Below, one piece after another: positions 1 through 7,361 of a stretch of DNA of 31,569 nt. Every line of letters begins with the position of its first letter. Positions within the stretch are counted from its first letter, which is position 1. Origin of the DNA: Pseudomonadota bacterium (lineage in GTDB: Bacteria; Pseudomonadota; Gammaproteobacteria; Arenicellales; UBA868); NCBI GenBank assembly GCA_018661145.1, contig JABJIU010000045.1, positions 1 through 31,569 of the forward strand. Reading direction: 5' to 3'. The translations under genes and the position numbers were made by a program. Below the pieces are notes generated by a model. It did no database searches and was not told the DNA's origin. It saw only the letters and a program-made list of their open reading frames with translations.

Positions 1-196
1 AACAAGAAAGCTGCTAAGAAGGTCACCAAGAAAGTAGCCCCTAAAAAAGCGTCTTCCCAAAAGAAGGTCACCAAGAAAGCGCCGGTGAAAAAGGATGTCG
101 CCAAGAAGGCTGCAGTGAACAAGAAAGCTGCTAAGAAGGTCACCAAGAAAGTAGCCCCTAAAAAAGCGTCTTCCCAAAAGAAGGTCACCAAGAAAG
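1..196 (+). repeat. 117-nt tandem coding repeat
   Basis: Bases 1-79 and 118-196 are identical, so the period is 117 nt (39 codons). The copies first differ at base 80 (c) versus 197 (g). A shorter motif (aaggtcaccaagaaa) recurs three to four times inside. Identity at the DNA level, including synonymous positions, points to recent duplication or unequal recombination rather than only amino-acid selection. The repeat may extend upstream of the window. Confidence 0.9.
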
Positions 197-228
197 GGGC
201 TTCCAAAAAAGCCCGCGCCCGGCGCTGA
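1..228 (+). CDS. Lysine-rich histone H1-like / AlgP- or PhaF-like protein, C-terminal part (5' end outside window)
   Basis: Frame 1 is open from the first base and stops with TGA at 226-228, giving 75 residues made almost only of Lys, Ala, Val, Thr, Ser and Pro (blocks such as KKVTKKVAPKKA) and ending KKARARR. Such tails bind nucleic acid non-specifically; they are known from bacterial H1-like proteins, from AlgP, and from the phasin-type protein PhaF. The start and any folded N-terminal domain lie outside the window, so the family cannot be settled. In Pseudomonas the pha genes lie close to ubiE, which makes a PhaF-like identity possible here, but this is inference. The gene ends 18 nt before hemB on the same strand, with no terminator visible between them. 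The coding sequence is internally repeated (separate entry). Confidence 0.8.
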   Translation, partial: NKKAAKKVTKKVAPKKASSQKKVTKKAPVKKDVAKKAAVNKKAAKKVTKKVAPKKASSQKKVTKKGASKKARARR

Positions 229-246
229 TACAGGTCAGACAGCCCG

Positions 247-1242
247 ATGGGTATTTATCCTCTTTCACGGATGCGCCGTCTTCGCAAAGACGCTTTCAGC
301 CGCGCGTTGGTGCGGGAAAGCACACTCAGCGTTGATGATCTGATTCAGCCGGTCTTTGTCTGCGAGGGGTCGGCAGTCCGCGAATCCATACCTTCCATGC
401 CCGGCGTGGAAAGAGTCAGCCTGGATCTTCTGCTTCAGCGGGCCAAAAGACTAGATGCTCTCGGCATCCGCGCCTTGGCACTGTTCCCGGTTGTGGAGAC
501 CAGCAGCAAGACGCCTGACGCCAAGGAGGCGTTTAACCCCGATGGACTCGTTCCAACAGTAGTGAGCGCGCTTCGTGAGGCAGTGCCTGACATGGGCATC
601 ATTACTGATGTTGCCCTAGACCCCTATACCAGTCACGGACAGGACGGCCTGCTCGATGACGCAGGTTATGTGACCAATGACGCCACTGTGGAGACGCTGG
701 TCCAACAGGCCTTATGTCATGCCCGCGCTGGTGCCCAGGTGGTGGCTCCGTCAGACATGATGGATGGGCGGATCGGCGCCATCCGTGAGGCACTGGAGGT
801 CGAAGGTCTGGTCAATACTCGGATCTTGGCGTATTCCGCGAAATATGCCTCTTCTTTTTACGGCCCGTTTCGGGATGCAGTGGGTTCATCGGGGAACCTA
901 GGTGGGGGAAGCAAGTACACCTACCAGATGGATCCCGGGAACAGTGATGAGGCGCTGCGGGAGATCGAGCTTGATCTTGCCGAAGGTGCGGATATGGTGA
1001 TGGTCAAACCGGGAATGCCATATCTCGATATTGTGCTTCGAGTTAAGCAGGAGTTTGGTGTGCCGACTTTTGTTTATCAGGTCAGCGGGGAATATGCGAT
1101 GCTGTGTGCCGCTGCCAATAATGGCTGGCTGGACCGCGACGCTGTGGTGATGGAATCGTTGCTCGCGTTCAAGCGTGCCGGCGCTGATGCAATATTGACT
1201 TACTTCGCTGAGGAAGTCGCGACCGTGCTGCACGAGGATTAG
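247..1242 (+). CDS. hemB: Delta-aminolevulinic acid dehydratase (porphobilinogen synthase)
   Basis: Condenses two 5-aminolevulinate molecules to porphobilinogen, the second common step of heme synthesis, in the cytosol. The 331-residue length is usual for the family. The two Schiff-base lysines are visible: K199 in AYSAKYASSFYGPF and K254 in MVKPGMPYLD. The metal segment at 121-134 reads DVALDPYTSHGQDG. The cysteines of the zinc-type enzyme (DVCLCEYTSHGHCG in E. coli) are replaced by Ala/Asp, as in the Mg-dependent enzyme of Pseudomonas aeruginosa. ATG 247 is chosen because the N-terminus (MGIYPLSRMRRLRK) matches the expected start of the family. It follows the lysine-rich gene by 18 nt and precedes the DUF971 gene by 70 nt. 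Confidence 0.97.
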   Translation: MGIYPLSRMRRLRKDAFSRALVRESTLSVDDLIQPVFVCEGSAVRESIPSMPGVERVSLDLLLQRAKRLDALGIRALALFPVVETSSKTPDAKEAFNPDGLVPTVVSALREAVPDMGIITDVALDPYTSHGQDGLLDDAGYVTNDATVETLVQQALCHARAGAQVVAPSDMMDGRIGAIREALEVEGLVNTRILAYSAKYASSFYGPFRDAVGSSGNLGGGSKYTYQMDPGNSDEALREIELDLAEGADMVMVKPGMPYLDIVLRVKQEFGVPTFVYQVSGEYAMLCAAANNGWLDRDAVVMESLLAFKRAGADAILTYFAEEVATVLHED

Positions 1243-1247
1243 CTTTT

Positions 1248-1279
1248 CCAGGAGTTTTCGCCCGTGAAGTTTCTCCTGG
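1248..1279. other. Inverted repeat after hemB
   Basis: CCAGGAG (1248-1254) and CTCCTGG (1273-1279) are perfect 7-bp complements, with a smaller inner TTC/GAA pairing. No T-run follows, so it is not a classical rho-independent terminator. It may be an RNA processing or stability hairpin between hemB and the next gene. Confidence 0.4.
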
Positions 1280-1312
1280 CCTGTCAATTAACATTTAAAC
1301 CGGCGTTCGCTC

Positions 1313-1681
1313 ATGATAGCCAAACCCCGCCCCACCAAAATCGTTCTGCACCAGCAGTCCCGCACGCTGGAAGTCGCATTCGATGACGACCGTATTTTTA
1401 ATCTCTCCTGTGAATATCTGAGAGTTTTTTCCCCTTCTGCCGAAGTTCGGGGCCATGGTCCGGGGCAGGAGGTGCTGCAGATTGGCAAAGAGAATGTCAA
1501 TATTTCAGTAGTTGAGCCGGTCGGGGCTTACGCTGTGAAACTCATCTTCGACGACGGACACGATACGGGCCTCTACTCCTGGGAAACGCTCTATGAGCTT
1601 GGATCCCAGCAGGAAGCCTACTGGCAGGCCTATTTGGAAGAACTGGAAAAAGCGGGTTACGAACGTCAGCCAGCGGCATGA
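1313..1681 (+). CDS. DUF971 (gamma-butyrobetaine hydroxylase N-terminal-like) domain protein
   Basis: A 122-residue single-domain protein of the DUF971/GBBH-like N-terminal family. Features seen are the N-terminal PTKIVLHQQSRTLEVAFDD, the central LSCEYLRVFSPSAEVRGHG, and GAYAVKLIFDDGHDTGLYSW near residues 71-90, all typical of the family. The same domain occurs at the N-terminus of gamma-butyrobetaine hydroxylase and at the C-terminus of the plastid Fe-S scaffold HCF101; its role as a free-standing bacterial protein is not settled. It commonly sits directly upstream of ubiE in gammaproteobacteria, as here. ATG 1313 gives the expected N-terminus. Its stop codon overlaps the ATG of a 13-codon ORF leading into ubiE. 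Confidence 0.9.
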   Translation: MIAKPRPTKIVLHQQSRTLEVAFDDDRIFNLSCEYLRVFSPSAEVRGHGPGQEVLQIGKENVNISVVEPVGAYAVKLIFDDGHDTGLYSWETLYELGSQQEAYWQAYLEELEKAGYERQPAA

Positions 1682-1719
1682 GTACCTCCACTCACCACAG
1701 TGAAACAGCCGTTCGATGA
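1678..1719 (+). other. 13-codon bridging ORF between the DUF971 gene and ubiE
   Basis: ATG 1678-1680 overlaps the DUF971 stop (TGA 1679-1681) and encodes MSTSTHHSETAVR. Its own stop (TGA 1717-1719) overlaps the ubiE start ATG 1716-1718. Both junctions are ATGA. This could be a translational-coupling relay, or the former N-terminus of ubiE put out of frame by a small indel. The sequence alone does not decide. Confidence 0.35.
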
Positions 1720-2462
1720 ACGAAGGGTCGACACATTTTGGTTTCCGTGAGGTAGCGTCAGCGCATAAAGTGGACAAGGTCGGTGAGGTATTTACCTCAG
1801 TCGCAGGTCGTTACGATCTGATGAACGATCTTATGTCTTTGGGTAGTCACCGCCTGTGGAAAGATTTTGCCGTGGCCCGAAGTGGCGTGCGTGCCGGGCA
1901 TCATGTTCTTGATGTGGCCGCCGGCAGCGGCGATATGACAAGACGGTTTGCAAAGTACGTGGGGGTATCGGGACGGGTCGTGATGACTGACATCAATCAG
2001 AGCATGCTGGAGTGTGGCCGTGCACGGTTGCTCGACCAAGGTATCGGCCCCAACATCGATTTGCTGCTCGCCGATGCCGAAACGCTGCCTTTCACGCCGC
2101 ATCGGTTTGACTGTGTGAGCATTGCTTTCGGCCTTCGCAACGTAACCCGCATTCCCAAGGCACTGGCATCGATGACCAGCATGCTTAAGCCGGGCGGGCG
2201 CGTGCTGATCCTCGAGTTTTCACATCCGGTATCAGACCTGTTGTCCCGCGCCTACGATCTTTTCTCCTTCTCGGTGATTCCGCCGCTGGGGCGGTTGGTT
2301 ACAGGCGATGAACCCAGTTACCGATACCTGGTGGAGTCGATCAGACGCCACCCCAACCAGGATACGTTGAGAGAGATGATGGCAGACGCGGGTCTTGAGG
2401 ATGTGGAGTACCACAACCTCAGCGGTGGCATCGTCGCCGTGCATACAGGCTTTCGATACTGA
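1716..2462 (+). CDS. ubiE: Ubiquinone/menaquinone biosynthesis C-methyltransferase UbiE
   Basis: SAM-dependent C-methylase that methylates 2-polyprenyl-6-methoxy-1,4-benzoquinol (and demethylmenaquinol where menaquinone is made). The protein is 248 residues, of normal length. It has the family N-terminus THFGFREV, the segment FTSVAGRYDLMNDLMSLG (26-43), SAM motif I VLDVAAGSGDMT (64-75), GGRVLILEFSHP, and the conserved C-terminal GGIVAVHTGFRY. ATG 1716 is the first ATG of the frame; no strong Shine-Dalgarno precedes it, so translation may depend on the preceding 13-codon ORF. ubiJ begins 10 nt after its stop, and ubiB follows, forming a compact ubiquinone operon. Confidence 0.97.
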   Translation: MNEGSTHFGFREVASAHKVDKVGEVFTSVAGRYDLMNDLMSLGSHRLWKDFAVARSGVRAGHHVLDVAAGSGDMTRRFAKYVGVSGRVVMTDINQSMLECGRARLLDQGIGPNIDLLLADAETLPFTPHRFDCVSIAFGLRNVTRIPKALASMTSMLKPGGRVLILEFSHPVSDLLSRAYDLFSFSVIPPLGRLVTGDEPSYRYLVESIRRHPNQDTLREMMADAGLEDVEYHNLSGGIVAVHTGFRY

Positions 2463-2472
2463 GCATTATCCT

Positions 2473-3078
2473 GTGAATGCCATCACCTCTCGTTTCGAAG
2501 CGATTTTGAACCGGGTTATCCGCGATTCGGCCGCCGATACGCATTTGCGTAATCTCGAGGGCCGGGTGGTTGCTGTCTCGATTCGGGGTGTGAACGCGAC
2601 CGGTTATGCCACGGTAGTGTGTGGCGCTATCCGCATGATTGATAAGCCCGACTCAGCGCCGGATGTCACGGTCTCGGGTACGCCAGGTGGCCTTATCGAG
2701 CTTTGCCGGTCGGGCGCAGATTCTGAACTTTTTCGGGACGGTTCAGTACGCATCGAAGGCGATGCCCAGTCGATGCTTGATATCAAAGCTTTGTTCTCGG
2801 CGCTCGATTTCGACGCTGAGGAAGCGCTCGCACAGATACTGGGCGACACGTTGGCTCGCAAGGCCGCGAATGGCGCGCGGGCCCTAAACCGTTGGTCAGA
2901 GGGCGTGGCAGATTCGGGGGCGGCAGGGATTGCTGAAACGCTGGTTGAGGAAACACGACTGCTTGCAAGCAGACCCCGTGCAGAGCGTTTTATTGATAAT
3001 GTGGAAAAGTTGCGTGACGATATGGCGCGTCTTCAGCAGCGGATTGAGCGGCTGCGGGCCGCTGTCGGGCCCGGATAA
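2473..3078 (+). CDS. ubiJ: Ubiquinone biosynthesis accessory factor UbiJ (SCP2-domain)
   Basis: Lipid-binding accessory protein that holds polyprenyl intermediates for the late ubiquinone (Ubi) complex together with UbiK. From the GTG at 2473 the protein is 201 residues, the same length as E. coli UbiJ; the longer open frame upstream lies inside ubiE and is not credible. The N-terminal half (about 5-100) is an SCP2-like fold with the segment DVTVSGTPGGLIEL. The C-terminal part has a predicted coiled-coil/helix ending KLRDDMARLQQRIERLRAAV, as expected. It lies between ubiE and ubiB, the classical ubiE-ubiJ-ubiB order, and ends 6 nt before ubiB. Start choice is confident from length and operon spacing. 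Confidence 0.92.
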   Translation: MNAITSRFEAILNRVIRDSAADTHLRNLEGRVVAVSIRGVNATGYATVVCGAIRMIDKPDSAPDVTVSGTPGGLIELCRSGADSELFRDGSVRIEGDAQSMLDIKALFSALDFDAEEALAQILGDTLARKAANGARALNRWSEGVADSGAAGIAETLVEETRLLASRPRAERFIDNVEKLRDDMARLQQRIERLRAAVGPG

Positions 3079-3084
3079 GATCTC

Positions 3085-4746
3085 ATGGGCCGAAGCAGTT
3101 CCTGGCGCTTGCTGCGCATTGTCCATGTTCTGGTGGGCCACGGGCTGGATGAGTTCGTTTTTCGGCTGCATCTCTTACGCCCGTATCGGTTTGTCCTCTG
3201 GCTGCTGCCTGGTTTCTGGTTCTGTGACCGTTCCGCCGAGCGAGGCCAGCGTCTGCGCGAAGCGTTGGAGGAGCTCGGGCCAGTCTTCGTCAAGTTCGGC
3301 CAAGCCGTGTCGACCCGCCCTGACCTGATCCCCCCGGACATCGCGGCGCAGCTCACTCGGCTCCAAGATGACGTACCGCCGTTTCCAGGGGCGTCTGCGA
3401 AGGCGGTCGTCGAGCAATCTCTGGGTGCATCTCTCTCAGAACACTTCGCCACTTTCGATCTCGAACCGCTGGCTTCGGCATCCGTCGCACAGGTTCATGG
3501 GGCGAGCCTGAAAGACGGGACCGAAGTCGTCGTCAAGGTGGTGCGACCCGGGATTGAGGTGGTGATCGATCAGGATCTGGGATTGCTCTACCAGTTAGCA
3601 CGGCTGGCAGATCGGCATTGGCCGGATGCCAGACGCTTGCGACCGCTTGAGGTAGTCGCTGATTACGACAAAACCGTCCATGATGAACTGGACATGATGC
3701 GTGAAGGGGCTAACGCCAGCCAGTTGCGCAGCAACTTCCCAGATTCCGAAATGATTTATGTGCCTCAGGTTTACTGGGAGCACAGCCGGCGCGAAGTGCT
3801 AGTGATGGAGCGTGTCCATGGTATCCCGATTCGCGATATTGATGCCATCAAGAAGGCGGGAGTTGATCTTCGCAAACTTGCCCATAATGGCGTCGAAATT
3901 TTCTTTACTCAGGCCTTTCGTGACGGCTTCTTTCATGCCGATATGCATCCGGGCAATATCTTTGTGAGTGAGGAGGGGCAGTACCGCGCTGTAGATTTCG
4001 GAATCATGGGCACCCTAGGCGAGACAGACAAGCAGTATCTCGCCGAGAACCTGCTGGCCTTTTTCAATCGGGACTACCGGGCAGTAGCCCTGGCCCATCT
4101 GCGAGCGGGTTGGGTACCCGCATCCACCCGAGTGGATGAGTTCGAAGCGGCGGTGCGTACTGTTTGCGAGCCGATATTTTCCCGGCCGATCAGTGAGATC
4201 TCTTTTGGCCATCTGGTGCTCCGACTTTTTCAAGTGGCGCGGCGTTTTGAGATGCCGGTTCAGCCCCAGTTGGTACTACTGCAAAAAACGCTTCTCAACA
4301 TCGAGGGCCTTGGTAGGCAGCTGTATCCACAGCTGGATTTGTGGGAGACCGCCAAGCCGTATCTCGAGCAGTGGATGCGCGAACAGATCGGACCCAAGGC
4401 TTTCATCAGGACGCTGCGACGTGAGTGGCCGGCGGTCCTGCCTTTGTTGCCCGAGTTGCCGGGACTGGTGCATGAGTTGCTGCGCCGACAGCGTGACGGT
4501 GAGCTCTACATTCGCACCGGCGACGATGCGGAGAAAAAGTCTCTGGAGCGCGCACTTAACGCTTGCGCCCGACAGCGAAATGGCCTGGCAGCAGGGGCGG
4601 CACTGTTGCTTGGGGCAATAGCCGTTTCACTGCTTTCCCAATCTCGGGATCTTGGCGTGATTGCCGATTTTCTGGTCACTGGATTAACTGTGAGTGGCGG
4701 GATTGTTCTCGCGGTATCACTATGGCGCCCGCGAGATCCGCGTTGA
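3085..4746 (+). CDS. ubiB: Atypical kinase/ATPase UbiB, ubiquinone biosynthesis
   Basis: Membrane-anchored ADCK/COQ8-type protein whose ATPase activity supports ubiquinone synthesis. The 553 residues match the family. Signature elements are seen in order: the KxGQ motif as KFGQ (70-73), the alanine-rich loop ASASVAQVH (130-138) replacing the usual glycine-rich loop, the lysine of VVVKVVRPG (151), the catalytic HADMHPGN (284-291) and VDFGIMG (303-309). Two hydrophobic segments near the C-terminus (AAGAALLLGAIAVSLL and a following one) are the usual membrane anchor. Last gene of the ubi operon; no clear terminator follows. Confidence 0.97.
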   Translation: MGRSSSWRLLRIVHVLVGHGLDEFVFRLHLLRPYRFVLWLLPGFWFCDRSAERGQRLREALEELGPVFVKFGQAVSTRPDLIPPDIAAQLTRLQDDVPPFPGASAKAVVEQSLGASLSEHFATFDLEPLASASVAQVHGASLKDGTEVVVKVVRPGIEVVIDQDLGLLYQLARLADRHWPDARRLRPLEVVADYDKTVHDELDMMREGANASQLRSNFPDSEMIYVPQVYWEHSRREVLVMERVHGIPIRDIDAIKKAGVDLRKLAHNGVEIFFTQAFRDGFFHADMHPGNIFVSEEGQYRAVDFGIMGTLGETDKQYLAENLLAFFNRDYRAVALAHLRAGWVPASTRVDEFEAAVRTVCEPIFSRPISEISFGHLVLRLFQVARRFEMPVQPQLVLLQKTLLNIEGLGRQLYPQLDLWETAKPYLEQWMREQIGPKAFIRTLRREWPAVLPLLPELPGLVHELLRRQRDGELYIRTGDDAEKKSLERALNACARQRNGLAAGAALLLGAIAVSLLSQSRDLGVIADFLVTGLTVSGGIVLAVSLWRPRDPR

Positions 4747-4816
4747 TGGAGTTGGGTCCGCTGCCGGTAAAAGTGGCTGGATCAGGATCTGTTTTGGCTC
4801 AAATCCAACCTGTTTA

Positions 4817-4845
4817 CTTGGTTTTCACGGCTAAATACCTATAAT
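4817..4845 (+). promoter_or_regulatory. Candidate sigma-70 promoter upstream of 4939/iscR region
   Basis: A perfect -10 box TATAAT lies at 4840-4845. A weak -35 TTGGTT at 4818-4823 gives a 16-bp spacer. Transcription would begin near 4852 and could serve the small ORF at 4939 and iscR-suf beyond it. I see no full IscR type 1 or type 2 operator next to it. Confidence 0.5.
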
Positions 4846-4938
4846 AGCGCTTGGTAATTAGTCGCACGACCAGCACTAGGCTTTTCCGAGAGCGCCCGAT
4901 CATTATTTGGACGTTGTAGTTACTGATCGAGGAAAAAC

Positions 4939-5262
4939 ATGTTCGAAAGCATTATTCGAACTACCGTCCTGGATGTTGTCCTGGGTTGGGGCTTTTCCTC
5001 GCCCCTGGCAGATCGCATCCGACGTAAAAATGGGTCGGTCGCCGCGATATCACAAGGCGGTGAGGAGGTTTCCTCTTTCGGGATCACTTGCGAATGCTGG
5101 GTGCGGCTTCGCTGGTCACGACAATGGGCGAAGCGGAGGGTCAGCGGTTGGTCGATGAATGCGGTTGTCCAGTGGTTTGGCAGGCGCGCGACGCAAGACC
5201 GGAACCCAAAAGATAAATGGAGCGTTGGCGCGGCGAACTGGTGGGTCACGCATCAACCGTAA
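4939..5262 (+). CDS. Doubtful small ORF between ubiB and iscR (possibly a frameshifted remnant)
   Basis: The interval 4747-5298 has no confident gene. The best candidate starts at ATG 4939, six bases after a good ribosome binding site (GAGG 4929-4932) and about 90 nt downstream of a TATAAT box. The first half (MFESIIRTTVLDVVLGWGFS, then SPLADRIRRKNGSVAAISQG) looks like protein. The second half, after about residue 50, is unusually rich in Trp and Arg and looks like out-of-frame translation. In another frame 5094-5216 reads convincingly (MLGAASLVTTMGEAEGQRLV, then DECGCPVVWQARDARPEPKR). A frameshift near 5061-5090 joining the two would give about 90 residues. I do not recognise a family. It could equally be a real 107-residue orphan or non-coding leader. 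Confidence 0.3.
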   Translation: MFESIIRTTVLDVVLGWGFSSPLADRIRRKNGSVAAISQGGEEVSSFGITCECWVRLRWSRQWAKRRVSGWSMNAVVQWFGRRATQDRNPKDKWSVGAANWWVTHQP

Positions 5263-5298
5263 CTGATCAAGAATTTGTAGATTTAAGGAGTCAAAAAA

Positions 5299-5808
5299 AT
5301 GAGGTTAACGACGAAAGGCCGATATGCGGTGACTGCCATGTTGGATCTTGCCCTGCAAGAGGGCAAACGACCGGTCACCTTGCAGGATATTGCGGTTAAT
5401 CAAGAGATTTCACTTTCTTATTTGGAACAATTGTTTGCCAAATTGCGAAAGTCCGGACTGGTTCAGGGCACGCGCGGTCCCGGCGGAGGTTACCGACTGG
5501 CAAGAAAGATGGATGCAATTTCGATCGCCGAGGTGATTTCCGCGGTGGATGAAAAAGCCGACATGACTCGTTGTGGTGGTAACGCGGACTGCCTCGACGG
5601 CGAGAAATGTCTCACGCACGAGTTATGGTCGGAACTTAGCAATAAGATTTTCGAATTTCTTAACGGCATTACGCTAGGTGAACTGGTGCACCGGCCAGAA
5701 GTGATTGCGGTGGCGGAACGCCAGGAAGCGGTCCGCGAGGGCCTGCGAACCGGACGCCTGAAAACTGTCGTCGTGGAAGCTGATGCCATTATCGGTAACC
5801 TCAAGTAA
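5299..5808 (+). CDS. iscR: Fe-S cluster-sensing Rrf2-family regulator IscR
   Basis: Winged-helix repressor/activator of iron-sulfur assembly genes that carries a [2Fe-2S] cluster. It is 169 residues with the Rrf2 N-terminus MRLTTKGRYAVTAMLDLAL, the recognition-helix region ISLSYLEQLFAKLRKSGLV, and the wing RGPGGGYRLAR (59-69). The three cluster cysteines are C92, C98 and C104 followed by H107, exactly the E. coli IscR positions, so it should sense clusters. ATG 5299 has a strong Shine-Dalgarno AAGGAG at 5285-5290. It heads the suf operon and most likely regulates it; a matching operator was not recognised in the upstream DNA. Confidence 0.96.
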   Translation: MRLTTKGRYAVTAMLDLALQEGKRPVTLQDIAVNQEISLSYLEQLFAKLRKSGLVQGTRGPGGGYRLARKMDAISIAEVISAVDEKADMTRCGGNADCLDGEKCLTHELWSELSNKIFEFLNGITLGELVHRPEVIAVAERQEAVREGLRTGRLKTVVVEADAIIGNLK

Positions 5809-5845
5809 ACCCACCCATGTTGATACTTAAACCTGAGATAAGCTA

Positions 5846-7294
5846 GTGAATACTGCCGTCAAAGAGCTTGATGAATTAGTCGGACGCGAATACAAGGAAG
5901 GGTTCGTCACCGACATCGAGGCGGAAACGCTGCCACCTGGTCTCGACGAAAGCGTGATCCGCTTTTTGTCAGGGAAAAAATCGGAACCGGACTTTATCCT
6001 GCAGTGGCGCCTCGCGGCGTTCGACCGCTGGAAGGCTATGGAGTGTCCCGAATGGGCACACGTTCATTACAACCCCATCGACTTTCAGGCGATCAGTTAT
6101 TACTCAGCGCCAAAGCGCGATGAGGACAGACCGAAAAGTCTCGACGAAATTGATCCAAAGCTGCTGGAAACCTATAACAAGTTGGGTATTCCCCTGGAAG
6201 AGCAAAAGGCGCTCGCCGGCATCGCGGTCGATGTGGTATTCGACAGCGTGTCTGTGGCGACCACTTTCAAGGACAAACTGGCTGAGATCGGTGTGATCTT
6301 TTGCCCATTGTCTGAGGCCATGGCGAATCATCCGGAGCTCGTCCGGGAGTACCTGGGCTCGGTCGTGCCACCCAGTGATAACTTCTATGCGGGACTGAAT
6401 TCGGCCGTGTTTACTGAAGGGTCGTTTGTTTACGTGCCTAAGGGGGTGCGTTGCCCGATGGAGTTGTCAACCTATTTCCGGATCAATGCTCTGAATACCG
6501 GGCAGTTCGAGCGGACCCTCATTATCGCTGATGAGGGCAGTTACGTAAGTTACCTCGAGGGCTGTACAGCGCCGATGCGCGACGAAAACCAGCTGCACGC
6601 GGCTGTGGTGGAACTTGTAGCGTTGAAGGATGCCCAGATCAAGTATTCCACCGTACAGAACTGGTATCCCGGTGATGAAGAGGGCCGGGGTGGGATCTAC
6701 AACTTCGTGACCAAGCGCGGTGCCTGCCGGGGTGACAACGCCAAGATTTCATGGACCCAGGTTGAGACGGGTTCGGCTATTACCTGGAAGTATCCAAGTG
6801 TGTTGCTGGAGGGTAATCATTCGACCGGCGAATTCTATTCCGTGGCGCTGACCAATAACTGCCAACAGGCGGATACTGGGACCAAGATGGTCCATATTGG
6901 GGAGCATACTTCCAGCACGATCATTTCCAAGGGCATTTCGGCTGGTCGTGGGCAAAACGCTTACCGAGGTTTGGTCAAGGTCTTAAAGAGTGCAAAGCAG
7001 GCGCGCAACTACTCACAGTGTGACTCTCTTTTGATGGGAGATCGATGCGGCGCGCATACATTCCCGTATATCGAGGTGAAAAATCCCACGGCCACTATCG
7101 AGCACGAAGCGACCACTTCCAAAATCGGCGAGGATCAATTGTTTTACTGTCGCCAGCGCGGACTCTCCGAGGAAGACGCGGTATCGATGATCGTGAACGG
7201 GTTCTGCAAAGAGGTTTTCCGTGAGTTGCCTATGGAGTTCGCCGTGGAGGCGCAGAAACTTTTGGGCATCAGTCTTGAGGGTGCGGTGGGATGA
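5846..7294 (+). CDS. sufB: Fe-S cluster assembly scaffold SufB
   Basis: Core subunit of the SufBC2D scaffold that builds [Fe-S] clusters in the cytosol. It has 482 residues with the family signature segments YYSAPK, VPKGVRCPMELSTYFRIN, EGCTAP and ISWTQVETGSAITWKYPS. C392 (SQCDSLLMGD) and E421 (IEHEATTSKIGED) correspond in context and in their 29-residue spacing to the E. coli residues C405 and E434 needed for cluster formation. The start is GTG 5846, which gives the usual N-terminus; no better ATG is near. It begins 37 nt after iscR and precedes sufC by 67 nt. Confidence 0.97.
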   Translation: MNTAVKELDELVGREYKEGFVTDIEAETLPPGLDESVIRFLSGKKSEPDFILQWRLAAFDRWKAMECPEWAHVHYNPIDFQAISYYSAPKRDEDRPKSLDEIDPKLLETYNKLGIPLEEQKALAGIAVDVVFDSVSVATTFKDKLAEIGVIFCPLSEAMANHPELVREYLGSVVPPSDNFYAGLNSAVFTEGSFVYVPKGVRCPMELSTYFRINALNTGQFERTLIIADEGSYVSYLEGCTAPMRDENQLHAAVVELVALKDAQIKYSTVQNWYPGDEEGRGGIYNFVTKRGACRGDNAKISWTQVETGSAITWKYPSVLLEGNHSTGEFYSVALTNNCQQADTGTKMVHIGEHTSSTIISKGISAGRGQNAYRGLVKVLKSAKQARNYSQCDSLLMGDRCGAHTFPYIEVKNPTATIEHEATTSKIGEDQLFYCRQRGLSEEDAVSMIVNGFCKEVFRELPMEFAVEAQKLLGISLEGAVG

Positions 7295-7361
7295 TTTTCT
7301 GGGCGGGGCTGACCACCCGACTGGACTGGATTGGATTTGATTACGGAGTTTCAATAACAAT

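Noticed and set aside
1..196. CRISPR-like or VNTR repeat outside coding sequence
   Set aside because: The repeat is in frame within an open lysine-rich coding region with no spacers.
4947..5249. Minus-strand ORF in the ubiB-iscR interval as a real gene
   Set aside because: No RBS, no recognisable motif, and composition typical of a shadow; the + strand signals are better.
4747..5298. IscR type 1 or type 2 operator upstream of iscR
   Set aside because: No stretch matches the known consensus well enough by eye, although autoregulation would be expected.
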